Both the position numbers and the translations under genes were made by a program. The notes below the pieces were generated by a model, which was not told the DNA's origin, did no database searches, and was given only the letters and a program-made list of their open reading frames with translations. Below are positions 1-8,206 of a stretch of DNA of 64,000 nt, piece after piece. Numbering within the stretch: the stretch's first letter is position 1; each line of letters begins with the position of its first letter. This stretch comes from Streptoalloteichus hindustanus (GTDB lineage: Bacteria > Actinomycetota > Actinomycetes > Mycobacteriales > Pseudonocardiaceae): contig NZ_FQVN01000006.1 of assembly GCF_900129375.1 (NCBI RefSeq), forward strand, positions 1 through 64,000, read 5' to 3'.

Positions 1-890
1 GTGAAGTCGAGCCAGCCTTTCCAGGTGAAGTCCTCGATTTTGCCGGCGCCGAAGGTGTCGGTGTCGGGGTCGGCTTCCTCGAAGTTGAGGGGTTTACCCC
101 CACTCATCATCGGCTTCGCCGGGCCGAGTGCTACGGCGCCGTCGGCGTTCCGCTTGAAGTAGATGTTGAAGAACGCGGTGAACCGGTGCCACGCCACGCC
201 CATCGTCATGTTGAGCGAGATCGCGACGATGAAGGCCATGCCGCTGAGGATCTTGATCGCGGCGAGGACCGAGATCAGCGTGGTGCCGCTCGGCGCGACC
301 GCGCCCAGCGCGTGGGTGAGCGGCGCGGCCCAGACCGGCGGGTGGATCAGGCCGGCGGCGTGCTTGACCGCCCGGATGCACACCACGCCGAGGCCCTCGA
401 CGAGCACGATGCCCTCGATGAAGTAGGCCCGGCCCATGTGCGACCCGGCGAACCGGGACTGCCGGTCCGACCGGCGCGGGTGGTGGAACTGCCGGATGAC
501 GATCAGCGTCAGGATGCCGACGACGGTGGCCCAGCCCAGGACCTCCACCCACAGGTGCCACGGGGCCCACTCGCCGATGAGAGGCAGCTCGAAGCTCGGC
601 TGGAACACCTCGCCGTACGCCTCGGCGACGACCAGGAGCATGCCGAGGAAGCCCATCATCACGAACCAGTGGGCGATGCCCACCTTGGTCCACTTGAGCA
701 TCCGGGTGTGTCCGAGCACCTCCCTGACGGTGGTGACCACGCGGACGCCGATCGGGCCGTTGCGGGTCGAGTCCGGTTGGCCGAGGCGGACCGTGCGCAC
801 CATCTGGATCACGGTCCGCGCCAGCATCGCCACTGCGACGACAGTCACGGCGACGCAGATCAGCCCCAACGCGATCTGCAGAGCACCCAT
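1..890 (-). CDS. Membrane (Fe-S)-binding reductase, N-terminal part (runs off left edge)
   Basis: About 296 residues are visible, beginning at ATG 890 with a strong AGGAGG eight bases upstream. The N-terminus carries several hydrophobic segments (the first at residues 3-25, others near 70-90, 120-145, 165-185 and 215-240), with regularly placed His residues such as in FHHPRRSDR and VAWHRFTAFFNIYF, as in cytochrome b/NarI-like quinol-oxidising modules. This matches the N-terminal part of the actinobacterial heterodisulfide-reductase-like (Fe-S)-binding reductases (the Mycobacterium Rv0338c type, about 880 residues). In those, two 4Fe-4S sites and CCG domains follow; here they would lie outside the window. 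A membrane role in electron transfer is inferred from family. The family call is fairly sure, the substrate is unknown. Confidence 0.8.
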   Translation of the reverse strand, partial: MGALQIALGLICVAVTVVAVAMLARTVIQMVRTVRLGQPDSTRNGPIGVRVVTTVREVLGHTRMLKWTKVGIAHWFVMMGFLGMLLVVAEAYGEVFQPSFELPLIGEWAPWHLWVEVLGWATVVGILTLIVIRQFHHPRRSDRQSRFAGSHMGRAYFIEGIVLVEGLGVVCIRAVKHAAGLIHPPVWAAPLTHALGAVAPSGTTLISVLAAIKILSGMAFIVAISLNMTMGVAWHRFTAFFNIYFKRNADGAVALGPAKPMMSGGKPLNFEEADPDTDTFGAGKIEDFTWKGWLDF

Positions 891-1133
891 GCTCGCGGCC
901 TCCTGTGCGGAAAGTGTTGCCGAGGGAGACTACGACATATTACTCACCAGTAACCATCCGGTGTGGTTCGCGTCGCAGGCGCCACGGCCGATCTTGGCCG
1001 AAGTCGTCGCCCCAGGTCCGGCTCCCGACACGTCGGGCGGCCCACCTCCTCCCGGTCGGCAGCCGCCTGTCGGCGCCCGGGTCACCGACTAAGCGGTGGA
1101 CAACCCTCCGGAATCGACTCTAAAGTGGCGGCT

Positions 1134-1841
1134 ATGCCTCCGTTTGCCGCCGACTCGGACCGGCCGGACCGCGTGGAGGGCGCTGCCGTCCCCCGTGCGG
1201 ACGCCCGGCGCAACCGGTCGCGGTTGCTCGACGCCGCCCGCGCGGCGATCATCGAACGCGGACCCGACGTCCCGTTGGAGGAGGTCGCGCGCCGTGCCGG
1301 CGTCGGGATCGGCACGCTCTACCGGCACTTCGGCGACCGGTCCGGCCTGATCCGCCAGGTGGTGGCCGAGCACGGCCGGCTGGTGCTGGCCGAGGCCCAG
1401 CGGGCCTGGGTCGAGGAGCCCACGGCCTGGGCCGCGCTGCGCCGCTTCGTGCTGCGCGGCTACTCGGTGGGCCCCGGCGCCCTGCCGCCCGCGGTGGGCG
1501 GACACGTCCCCAGGGACCCGGAGGTGCTGGAGATCGTCGGTCAGATGTCCGAGCTCCTCGACCGCATGGTCACCGCGGCGCGGGCCGAGGGCGCGCTGCG
1601 GCCCGACGTCACGGTGGGAGACATCCGGCTGCTGCTGACGCTGCTCACCCGGCCGCTGCCCAGCGAGCCGTCCGAACTGCGCCGTGAGCTGACCCAGCGC
1701 CACCTCCAGCTCGTCCTCGACGGCATGGCGGCCACCGACGCCCCGGCCCTGCCCGGTCCCGCCCTCAGCGCCACGCAGCTCGACGAGCACTTCGTCCTCG
1801 AACCCGGGCGGAGTCGTCGGCTCCCGGAAAGACCCGACTGA
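1134..1841 (+). CDS. TetR/AcrR family transcriptional regulator
   Basis: The 235-residue product has an N-terminal TetR helix-turn-helix at about residues 22-68 (RLLDAARAAIIERG, then the recognition stretch VGIGTLYRHFGDRSGLI) and a variable C-terminal ligand domain. The start is taken at ATG 1134; GTG 1125 is an in-frame alternative. The C-terminus (ending near ALSATQLDEHF after LPGP) resembles that of the TetR at 5877-6557, so the two are probably paralogs. It precedes an LLM flavin oxidoreductase on the same strand by 83 bases and probably controls it. The ligand is unknown. Confidence 0.85.
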   Translation: MPPFAADSDRPDRVEGAAVPRADARRNRSRLLDAARAAIIERGPDVPLEEVARRAGVGIGTLYRHFGDRSGLIRQVVAEHGRLVLAEAQRAWVEEPTAWAALRRFVLRGYSVGPGALPPAVGGHVPRDPEVLEIVGQMSELLDRMVTAARAEGALRPDVTVGDIRLLLTLLTRPLPSEPSELRRELTQRHLQLVLDGMAATDAPALPGPALSATQLDEHFVLEPGRSRRLPERPD

Positions 1842-1924
1842 CGTCGAGAACCCGGGCGTGAGGTCCGCCCGGCAGTCCCGGCGACGACACCAAGCCGTTC
1901 CTCCCTCCCCGTAGGAGTTCCTCC

Positions 1925-2830
1925 GTGCTGCCTGAACTCGGCATCAACCACTCGTCCCTGACCGGAGCGGACGGCGCGGTCGCCCCTCCCGTGGCGGTCG
2001 CCAGGCACGTCGAGGACCTGGGCCTGGACTCGCTGTGGGTCGGAGACCACCTCGCCACCAACGCGCCGTTCCTGGAGAGCACCCTGACCCTGGCCGCCGC
2101 GGCGGCGGTGACCGAGCGGATCAGGCTCGGCTTCGCCGTCCTCCAGCTCGCGCTGCGTCCCGTGGCCTGGGTGGCCAAGCAGATCCAGACCCTGCAGACC
2201 CTGTCGGACAACCGGGTGCTGCTCGGCGTCGGCGTGGGCGGGGAGTGGGCGGACGAGTGGGCCGCGGCCGGCGTCCCCCGCGGCGAGCGGGGCAGGCGCA
2301 CCGACGCCGCCCTGCGGGCGCTTCCCGGGTTGTTGGCGGGGGAGCGGACCAAGGTGCCTTACGCCGAGGACGCCTCGATCTCCCTGCTTCCCGGAGTGCC
2401 CCCGGCGCCGGTGTGGGTGGGCGGCAACTCCCCGGTGGCGCTGCGGCGCACCGCCCGGTTCGGCGACGGGTGGCTGCCGGCGCTGGCCACCCCCGGCGAG
2501 ATCAGGCAGGGCGAGGACGAGCTGCGCGAGCTGGCGGAGGCGGCTGGCCGGCCCGCCCCCGAGGTGGGCGTCCAGCTCTTCGCGACGTTGGACGCGCACC
2601 TCGGCGGACTGCCGCACGAGCAGCTCGCGCGGCAACTCTCCGAGCAGTTCGGCCTGCCCTACGAGCACACGGACGCGCTGGTCGTCAGCGGCCCGCCGAG
2701 CGAGGTCGCCGAGCGGCTGGCCACCTTCGCCGAGGTCGGCGCCGAGCAGGTGGTGGTGTGCGCGTTCGGGGGCAACTGGCAGCTCCAGTGCGAGTTGCTG
2801 GCCGAGGCCCGGCGGATCCTCGCGGGCTGA
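1925..2830 (+). CDS. LLM-class (luciferase-like) flavin-dependent oxidoreductase
   Basis: This 301-residue protein has the (alpha/beta)8 barrel pattern of bacterial luciferase-like monooxygenases and F420 reductases: early DSLWVGDHLA, then ERIRLGFAVL, LRPVAWVAKQ, LLGVGVGGEW and a C-terminal GGNSPVALRRTARFGDGW region. Such enzymes use FMN or F420 for monooxygenation or hydride transfer in the cytoplasm. The substrate cannot be read from the sequence. The GTG start has AGGAG seven bases upstream. It follows a TetR gene. The gene at 3853-4764 is a clear paralog, sharing LRPVAWVAKQ and ERGRRTDAAL. The flavin/F420 choice is unresolved. Confidence 0.88.
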   Translation: MLPELGINHSSLTGADGAVAPPVAVARHVEDLGLDSLWVGDHLATNAPFLESTLTLAAAAAVTERIRLGFAVLQLALRPVAWVAKQIQTLQTLSDNRVLLGVGVGGEWADEWAAAGVPRGERGRRTDAALRALPGLLAGERTKVPYAEDASISLLPGVPPAPVWVGGNSPVALRRTARFGDGWLPALATPGEIRQGEDELRELAEAAGRPAPEVGVQLFATLDAHLGGLPHEQLARQLSEQFGLPYEHTDALVVSGPPSEVAERLATFAEVGAEQVVVCAFGGNWQLQCELLAEARRILAG

Positions 2831-3218
2831 CTCTCTCCGCTCCCGCCCTCGCCCGGGCAAGCACTGTCCTTTGTGGATGGACGGGAGCTTCGGTGGAACG
2901 GGGTGCTCTGCCGCCGAGTCCGCTCTCGCGACGTCAGGCCGCGGTGTGCCGTGAACCATGGGGCGGCGGGAACGGTGGGGGCCGGTTCGGCGCGATGTCG
3001 ATCAACAGACGCATTGACGTCGGAGCCGGCGCGAATACCCGGCACCGTATGTCTGCCGGGCGGGCGGACGAACGTTGTCGAGGTCGTTGTGGAAACAGTT
3101 CCCAGCAATGACAGGGAATTGGCGGCGGAGCGAGCCCGCGGAGGAGGGGTCGAAACTGCGCGGAGGTCCGCTGACCTGGCGGGGGAAGAAAAGGCTGGGC
3201 GGGCTCTTCCCGCGCGGT
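2831..3218. other. Gene-free stretch between LLM gene and soxR
   Basis: There is no convincing coding sequence here. The short plus-strand frames lack ribosome sites and family motifs. At 2866-2878 lies GTCCTTTGTGGAT, a loose member of the recurrent GTCCACWGTGGAC palindrome family. No clear terminator hairpin was found for the two converging genes. Confidence 0.6.
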
Positions 3219-3680
3219 TCAGGGATTGGTGAGCAGACGCCGGGCGCCGGGGCCGTGCGCGCCGAGGACGTCCTGGGGGTTGGCCAGTGCGCAGTCGTGC
3301 AGGGACAGGCACCCGCAGCCGATGCAGCTGGTCAGGTTGTCCCGCAGGCGAACGAGTTGCTCGATGCGCTCGTCCAGCTCGACCCGCCACTCGGTGGACA
3401 GTCGGGCCCAGTCGTCCGGGGTCGGTGTGCGGTCGGCCGGCAGTTCCGCCAGGGCCTCCCGCACGGCGGCCAGGGAGATCCCCACCCGCTGCGCCGCGCG
3501 GATGAACGCCACCCTGCGCAGCGTGTCCTGGCGAAATCGTCGTTGGTTTCCCGACGTGCGCCGGGAATGGATCAGCCCCTGGGCCTCGTAGAAGTGCAGC
3601 GCCGACACGGCGACCCCGCTGCGGGCCGCCAGTTGCCCCACGCTGAGTTCTTTCCGGCCCTGGTCCACGTCTTGGATCAT
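3219..3680 (-). CDS. soxR: Redox-sensitive transcriptional activator SoxR
   Basis: The 153-residue MerR-family protein has an N-terminal winged helix (LSVGQLAARSGVAVSALHFY, about residues 12-31), a dimerisation helix, and the SoxR iron-sulfur motif C-x2-C-x-C-x5-C at residues 119, 122, 124 and 130 (CIGCGCLSLHDC). These cysteines bind a [2Fe-2S] cluster whose oxidation by redox-cycling compounds activates transcription. ATG 3680 is chosen because upstream in-frame codons precede the conserved N-terminus with no ribosome site. In actinobacteria SoxR usually controls a few oxidoreductase or transporter genes. The two flavin oxidoreductases and the quinone-oxidoreductase-like gene nearby are plausible targets, but no canonical SoxR dyad was recognised. 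Confidence 0.95.
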   Translation of the reverse strand: MIQDVDQGRKELSVGQLAARSGVAVSALHFYEAQGLIHSRRTSGNQRRFRQDTLRRVAFIRAAQRVGISLAAVREALAELPADRTPTPDDWARLSTEWRVELDERIEQLVRLRDNLTSCIGCGCLSLHDCALANPQDVLGAHGPGARRLLTNP

Positions 3681-3773
3681 AACTGGAATCAATAAACTTT
3701 CGGGTCGCGCGCGAGTGCGCCGTGCCCGGCCGGCGGCTTCCGGCCGTTCGGGTGGCCGTGACTCCCCTTGACC

Positions 3774-3786
3774 GTCCACTGTGGAT
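3774..3786. repeat. Copy of the recurrent GTCCACWGTGGAC palindrome
   Basis: GTCCACTGTGGAT lies between soxR and the upstream LLM gene, matching the consensus at 12 of 13 positions. It is one of the few intergenic copies. Confidence 0.6.
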
Positions 3787-3852
3787 AGCAACGGTGTTCG
3801 TGCCGGGACCGCGCCCGCCCGCGCCCCGACGAGGGCGCGGGCGGGCGGGCGG

Positions 3853-4764
3853 TCACTGGAGGAGGGAACGCGCCTCGCCCAGGACGTCGTACTGGGGCTC
3901 CCAGGGTCCGACGTTCAGGCTGACGGCGATGTGGTCAGCGCCGGCCTCGGCGTACGCGGCGAAGCGCTCCGCGGCCTGGCGTGGGCCACCGGTCAACAGG
4001 ATGGACTCGGCGTGCTCCCGCGGAATGTGGTAGGCGTTCACGAGCGACGAGATCGCGGCGTCGGCGTCCGCGTCGCCGAGAGCGGCCATCACCCCCATCG
4101 TCACGCGGGGCGCGGGCCGTCCCCGCTCCGCGGCGAGCTCCCGCAGCCGCGCCACCTCCACGGCGAGGGTCTCGGGCGGCAGCGAGGAGGGGAACCACCC
4201 GTCGGCGTACTCCAGGACGCGGCGCTTCGCGACCCCGGAGTTGCCGCCGACCAGGATCGGCGGGACGGCCACCCCGGGCGAGAGCGTGATCACGGGCTGG
4301 TCCGGCTCCTGTGGGAGCCGGGTCGGCTCGCCGGCGATGAGCTGGGGCAGCACCGAGAGCGCCGCGTCGGTCCTGCGGCCGCGCTCCTCGGGGGGAACGC
4401 CGACCGCCTGCCAGGGCGCGAGGCCGTGCGGCGTCCCGCCCGAGCCGACGCCGAGCACCAGCCGGTCGCCGGACAGGTACTGGAGCGAGGCGGCCTGCTT
4501 GGCGACCCAGGCGACCGGGCGCAGCGGCAGGATCAGCACCCCGAAGCCGATCCGGACGCGTTCGGTCACGGCGGCGGCGGTGGCCAGGACCATGCCGCTG
4601 TGCAGCACGGGACCCTGGAACCCGGTGACGAGCTGGTCGCCGCTCCACACCGCGTCCAGGCCGACGTCCTCGGCGCGTCGCGCCGCCTCGCGGATGTACC
4701 CGTAGGGGGCGCCCGGCTGCTTGCCGAACGTGGGCAGGTGGACGCCGATCTCGATCGTGGCCAC
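3853..4764 (-). CDS. LLM-class flavin/F420-dependent oxidoreductase
   Basis: This 303-residue luciferase-fold enzyme carries DAVWSGDQLV, RVRIGFGVLILPLRP, LVLGVGSGG, and a C-terminal LTGGPRQAAERFAAYAEAGADH segment typical of the LLM superfamily. Two GTG codons compete as start: 4779 and 4764. The AAGGAG at 4771-4776 lies six bases before 4764, so 4764 is preferred. It sits 25 bases downstream of the alcohol-dehydrogenase-like gene on the same strand and is probably co-transcribed with it. Over long stretches it resembles the enzyme at 1925-2830, which points to a local duplication. The substrate is unknown. Confidence 0.88.
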   Translation of the reverse strand: MATIEIGVHLPTFGKQPGAPYGYIREAARRAEDVGLDAVWSGDQLVTGFQGPVLHSGMVLATAAAVTERVRIGFGVLILPLRPVAWVAKQAASLQYLSGDRLVLGVGSGGTPHGLAPWQAVGVPPEERGRRTDAALSVLPQLIAGEPTRLPQEPDQPVITLSPGVAVPPILVGGNSGVAKRRVLEYADGWFPSSLPPETLAVEVARLRELAAERGRPAPRVTMGVMAALGDADADAAISSLVNAYHIPREHAESILLTGGPRQAAERFAAYAEAGADHIAVSLNVGPWEPQYDVLGEARSLLQ

Positions 4765-4789
4765 GGAAATCTCCTTCACGCCGGCCGGG

Positions 4790-5758
4790 TCAGGGGAGGA
4801 GCAGGGTCTTGCCCACGGCGGCGCGCGCCTCGATCGTGGCGTGCGCGTCGGCGGCCCGCTCCAGGGGGAAGGTCTGGCCGATCACCGGCCGCAGCCGGCC
4901 GGACGCCGCCGCGTCGAGCGCGTCGACGATCAGCTGGCGGAACTCGGCGGGGCTGGGCGCCACCTGTGCCAGGCCCAGCAACCGGATTCCGCGCTCCTCG
5001 ACGTCGGGGGCGGAGGTGTCGGTCCACTGTCCACTCGCGAGGCCCGACCGCACGAACCGGCCGTTCCTGGCCACCAGGCGGAGGGCGGCGTTGCCCACCT
5101 CACCGCCGACGCCGTCGAACACGACGTCCACCCCGGCGCCCCCGGTCGCCCGGAGGACCTCGTCCGTCCACTTCGGATCCGAGTAGTTCACCGCGACCCG
5201 CGCGCCCAGATCCCGTGCCACGGCGAGCTTCCGCTCGCTGCCGGCGGCGGCGATCACGTTCGCGCCGGCGTCGACCGCGAGCTGAACCAGGAGGCTGCCG
5301 ACGCCGCCGCCCGCGGCCTCGACGAGCACCCACTCGCCCTCGGCGACGGCGGCGAGTCTGGCCAGGCCGATCGCCGTGCGCCCGTCCGCCAGCACCGCCG
5401 TCGCCACCTGGATGTCGAGCTGGTCGGGGACGGGCACGACGTCGCCGGCGTTCACCGCCACCAGCTCGGCGTAGCCGCCGGACCCTCCGGTGGTGCTGAC
5501 CACCTTCGTGCCGACCAGCGCCGGGTCGACGCCGTCGCCCACCGCGACCACGACGCCGCCCACGCCGTTGCCGGGGACGAACGGCGGTTCGGGCGTCGGG
5601 AACGGCGCGCGGCCGGCCCGGATCTGGGTCTCGACGAAGGTGATGTTGACGACGGCCACCCGGATCACGACCTGGCCGGCGCCGGGCGTCGGGTCCGGCG
5701 CCTCGCCGGGCACCAGGACGTCGGGCGCCCCGAACTCGTTCAACCGCACAACCCGCAT
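4790..5758 (-). CDS. Zinc-independent quinone oxidoreductase / MDR-type alcohol dehydrogenase
   Basis: The 322-residue medium-chain dehydrogenase/reductase has the N-terminal GroES-like half (PGAGQVVIRVAVVNI, FVPGNGVGGVVVAVGDGV) and a Rossmann half with the NADPH motif AAGGGVGSLLVQLA. The catalytic and structural zinc Cys clusters of true alcohol dehydrogenases are absent, as in the QOR (zeta-crystallin) branch, which reduces quinones or enones with NADPH. ATG 5758 has AAGGAG five bases upstream. The gene is first of a two-gene unit with the LLM oxidoreductase and diverges from a TetR gene, with two matching palindromes between them. Confidence 0.88.
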   Translation of the reverse strand: MRVVRLNEFGAPDVLVPGEAPDPTPGAGQVVIRVAVVNITFVETQIRAGRAPFPTPEPPFVPGNGVGGVVVAVGDGVDPALVGTKVVSTTGGSGGYAELVAVNAGDVVPVPDQLDIQVATAVLADGRTAIGLARLAAVAEGEWVLVEAAGGGVGSLLVQLAVDAGANVIAAAGSERKLAVARDLGARVAVNYSDPKWTDEVLRATGGAGVDVVFDGVGGEVGNAALRLVARNGRFVRSGLASGQWTDTSAPDVEERGIRLLGLAQVAPSPAEFRQLIVDALDAAASGRLRPVIGQTFPLERAADAHATIEARAAVGKTLLLP

Positions 5759-5811
5759 GGGAGCTCCTTCCCGCATGACCGCTCCGGCCTGTCCCCGGTG
5801 TGCCCACCTTC

Positions 5812-5856
5812 CGGAGCGAATCGCTCCGTTTAAACGTAGCGGAGTGATCCGCTCCG
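5812..5856. promoter_or_regulatory. Twin TetR-type operators in a divergent promoter
   Basis: Two 17-bp dyads share the arms CGGAG/CTCCG: CGGAGCGAATCGCTCCG (5812-5828, a perfect palindrome apart from its centre) and CGGAGTGATCCGCTCCG (5840-5856), with centres 28 bp apart. They occupy the short gap between the oxidoreductase gene (minus) and the TetR gene (plus). TAGGAT at 5865-5870 fits a -10 for the TetR gene. This layout suggests that the TetR represses both directions. Confidence 0.7.
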
Positions 5857-5876
5857 GTCGACGTAGGATGCGGAGT

Positions 5877-6557
5877 GTGACTGACGACGCCACCGCCGAC
5901 TGCTGCGCCGGCGCGCCGAGGGAGGGGGGCCGGCGCCGGGGGCGGCAGGCCGAGGCCGAGCTGAACGACCAGCGGGTGCTGGAGGCCGCGCGCGACGTGT
6001 TCGCGTGCGAGGGCGCCGACGCGCCGGTCTCGGCGGTCGCCAAGCGCGCGGGCGTGGGCATGGGGAGCCTCTACCGCCGCTACGGCAGCAAGGTGGAGTT
6101 GATCCAGCACCTGTGCCAGCTCTCCATGGAGCAGGCGGTCCTGGCCGCGGAGGAGGCCCTGGCGTCCACAGAGGACCCTTGGGCGGCCTTCGTCGAGTTC
6201 GTGCACCGGTGCGTGCGGGCGCGCTACGGCGCGCTCTCGCCGGTCGCCGGCACGATCCCGGTCTCGGAGGCGATGGACCGGACCTACCGTCGCAGTCGGG
6301 AGCTGCTCCAGGAGCTCGTCCAGCGAACGCAGGCCGAGGGCGGCCTGCGGCCCGACGTGAACACAGTGGACATCTCGCGGCTCATCGAGCTGTTCGGCCG
6401 CTCGTTCGGCTCACGCTGCCGGAACACCGCCGACGAGCAGGTCCAGCTCCGACTTCTCGCCCTCGCCCTGGCCGGCCTCCGCGTCACCGACGGCGACCCC
6501 CTCCCCGGCCCCAAGCCCAGCCTCGAAGACTACGAGAACCGCTGGTACCTCTCGTGA
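5877..6557 (+). CDS. TetR/AcrR family transcriptional regulator
   Basis: The 226-residue protein has a TetR DNA-binding domain at about residues 30-75 (RVLEAARDVFACEG, then VGMGSLYRRYGSKVELIQ). Its C-terminal ligand domain ends in LPGPKPSLEDYENRWYL, resembling the end of the TetR at 1134-1841. GTG 5877 is preferred over the in-frame ATG at 5868 because a TAGGAT -10 hexamer overlaps that ATG and would place the transcript start on the GTG (leaderless mRNA). It is divergent from the oxidoreductase/LLM pair and probably regulates it through the twin dyads. Confidence 0.88.
   Translation: MTDDATADCCAGAPREGGRRRGRQAEAELNDQRVLEAARDVFACEGADAPVSAVAKRAGVGMGSLYRRYGSKVELIQHLCQLSMEQAVLAAEEALASTEDPWAAFVEFVHRCVRARYGALSPVAGTIPVSEAMDRTYRRSRELLQELVQRTQAEGGLRPDVNTVDISRLIELFGRSFGSRCRNTADEQVQLRLLALALAGLRVTDGDPLPGPKPSLEDYENRWYLS
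6164..6176. repeat. Variant copy of the GTCCACWGTGGAC palindrome
   Basis: GTCCACAGAGGAC, one mismatch from the consensus, lies inside the TetR gene. It is read as TCC-ACA-GAG-GAC, the same codon phase as the other copies. Confidence 0.5.
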
Positions 6558-6713
6558 CCCCCGCGCCGTGACCCCGGCCAGCGGGACTCAGCGGATCGGC
6601 ATTCGCCTGGCTTTTCGTTCTGCGCAACGGAAAAGACGCTCGCTCGCCCCGGTTCCTGCCGACCTGGTCGCGAGTGTGTCACCAGGAAGCCGTTGTAGCC
6701 GCGTCCATTCCAG

Positions 6714-7373
6714 TCACGACCGACCGTCAATGGCCTCGTAACGACGTCGTGCCAGAGGCAGGGCGCGTCGCCAGACTGACCGCCACAGCCATCCGGGCAG
6801 CAACCGGCTCCGCTCCTCGTGCGCGACACGACCGCGAGGATGTCCCTTCCAGCCGCCGGGACCCGCGTCGTACTTGAGTCGATACTCCACCGCGCACACG
6901 TGCCGGACGCTCTTGTAGCCGTAATGCGCCGGCGCCACAAGACGAAGCGGTGCGCCCAGCTCCACCGTGAGCGGCCTTCCATCGAGGCTGTCGACCAAGA
7001 GGACGTCCTCGGCGAGAGCGTCGTCAAGCCGCAGGCAACTGCGGTATCCGTCCAGCCCGACGAACACCACCCACGCGCAACGGGGATGTGGCTTCACTTT
7101 CCCGGTCAGCCACTCGTGCGCTTCCCGGAAGGGGACGCCGCCCCACTTCAGCTCCGTGGCGCTCCACGTGGTGACGCAGTGCAGGTCGCTGAGCTGTTCC
7201 CGCCGCCCGGGCAGCCCGCTGATCGTGGCGACGTCGAACTGTGTCGGCCGGCGCACCGCTCCCGTCACCGTGACCACGGGGTGTGCGGGCACGGTCGGCA
7301 GAACGCCGGCGAACTGCGTCAGCCCGAACCTGCGGAGCGGAGCGATGGCCTGGCCTGGCGGCAACTGATCCAC
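6714..7373 (-). CDS. Molybdopterin-dependent oxidoreductase (sulfite-oxidase fold domain)
   Basis: The 219-residue protein resembles the single-domain SUOX-fold molybdoenzymes: a central LHCVTTWSATELKWGGV stretch with the probable molybdenum-ligating Cys66, followed by GLDGYRSCLRLDDALAEDVLL and a C-terminal GYKSVRHVCAVEY. No twin-arginine signal is apparent, so it is probably cytoplasmic. The GTG start 7373 has GGGAGG eight bases upstream. It is transcribed away from a TetR gene, with a perfect palindrome between. The substrate is unknown; related proteins are annotated only as oxidoreductases. Confidence 0.88.
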   Translation of the reverse strand: MDQLPPGQAIAPLRRFGLTQFAGVLPTVPAHPVVTVTGAVRRPTQFDVATISGLPGRREQLSDLHCVTTWSATELKWGGVPFREAHEWLTGKVKPHPRCAWVVFVGLDGYRSCLRLDDALAEDVLLVDSLDGRPLTVELGAPLRLVAPAHYGYKSVRHVCAVEYRLKYDAGPGGWKGHPRGRVAHEERSRLLPGWLWRSVWRRALPLARRRYEAIDGRS

Positions 7374-7404
7374 GCCGTCCGCCTCCCGTCTGTATTAGAG
7401 GGAC

Positions 7405-7416
7405 CGTTCTAGAACG
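7405..7416. promoter_or_regulatory. Perfect 12-bp palindrome, likely TetR operator
   Basis: CGTTCTAGAACG lies midway between the molybdoenzyme gene and the divergent TetR gene. It is just upstream of a TAGCAT -10 (7424-7429) that would start the TetR transcript on its GTG. The position is typical for autoregulation. Confidence 0.6.
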
Positions 7417-7436
7417 CGCAGACTAGCATCATCAGC

Positions 7437-8030
7437 GTGGCCCGACGACGCGTGCACAGCGACGACCAGATCCTCGACGCGGCCCGTGACCTCCTGGTCG
7501 CCCACGGCGCCGCGGCGGCCACCACCGGCGCCATCAGCGAGCGCAGTGGTGCCCCGGTCGGCTCGATCTACCACCATTTCGGCTCCCGCACGGCCCTCCT
7601 CGCCCGCCTCTGGACCCGAACCGTCCAGCGCTTCCAGGAGGACCTGCTCTCGGCCACCGCCGCCGCCCCTCCCGGCATCCCCCGCGCCGTCGCCGCTGCC
7701 GCCTCATCGGTCGACTTTGCCCTCACCCGCCCCGCCGACGCCCGCCTACTCCTCCTCGCGCGCCGCGACGACCTCCTCGGCTCCGACGAGGTCCCGCCCG
7801 GCACCAAGGCCACCCTCGCCACCCTCAACACGCCGGTGACCGCCCTCATCTCCCAACTCGCCACCGAGATCTACGGCTCCTCGTCCCCCGACCACCTGGA
7901 GCTGGTCACCCTCGCCGTCGTCGACCTCCCCTACGCCGTCATCCGCCGCCACCTCCTGGCCGACAACCTGACCCCCGCCCACCAAACCCTCGTCACCACC
8001 ACCACCCGCACCCTCCTCCGGTCTCGTTGA
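7437..8030 (+). CDS. TetR/AcrR family transcriptional regulator
   Basis: This 197-residue TetR protein has its DNA-binding domain at about residues 8-55 (QILDAARDLLVAHG, then APVGSIYHHFGSRTALLARL). The GTG start coincides with the transcript start predicted from TAGCAT seven bases upstream, so the mRNA is probably leaderless. It probably represses itself and the divergent molybdoenzyme gene through the 12-bp palindrome between them. The inducer is unknown. Downstream the base composition drops as the accessory island begins. Confidence 0.88.
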   Translation: MARRRVHSDDQILDAARDLLVAHGAAAATTGAISERSGAPVGSIYHHFGSRTALLARLWTRTVQRFQEDLLSATAAAPPGIPRAVAAAASSVDFALTRPADARLLLLARRDDLLGSDEVPPGTKATLATLNTPVTALISQLATEIYGSSSPDHLELVTLAVVDLPYAVIRRHLLADNLTPAHQTLVTTTTRTLLRSR

Positions 8031-8206
8031 GCTGTGCTCGTTGCGCTCGCGATATGTCACAACTAGCGCAGTTCTCATCTATCCAGGATGGCGACGCCGC
8101 CCAGTAAAGTGGGCTCTGGAGTTCGCTGCGTAAGCAATGTTGCGGGGAGTGGGCAGCCCACTTCCCCTGCACTGTGCCGATCTGAAGAACAGAATGCGGT
8201 TGAGCT

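Noticed and set aside
3661-3720. SoxR-type operator near soxR
   Set aside because: No CCTCAA-type dyad is visible; only an AT-rich patch overlapping the start.
5023-5180. GTCCACTGTCCAC and GTCCACTTCGGAT as members of the palindrome family
   Set aside because: They share only the left arm and are not self-complementary. TCCACTTCGGA also recurs at 12108 and 25458, but too loosely to group.
5868-5876. ATG 5868 as start of the TetR gene
   Set aside because: The TAGGAT -10 hexamer overlaps it and predicts the transcript beginning at GTG 5877.
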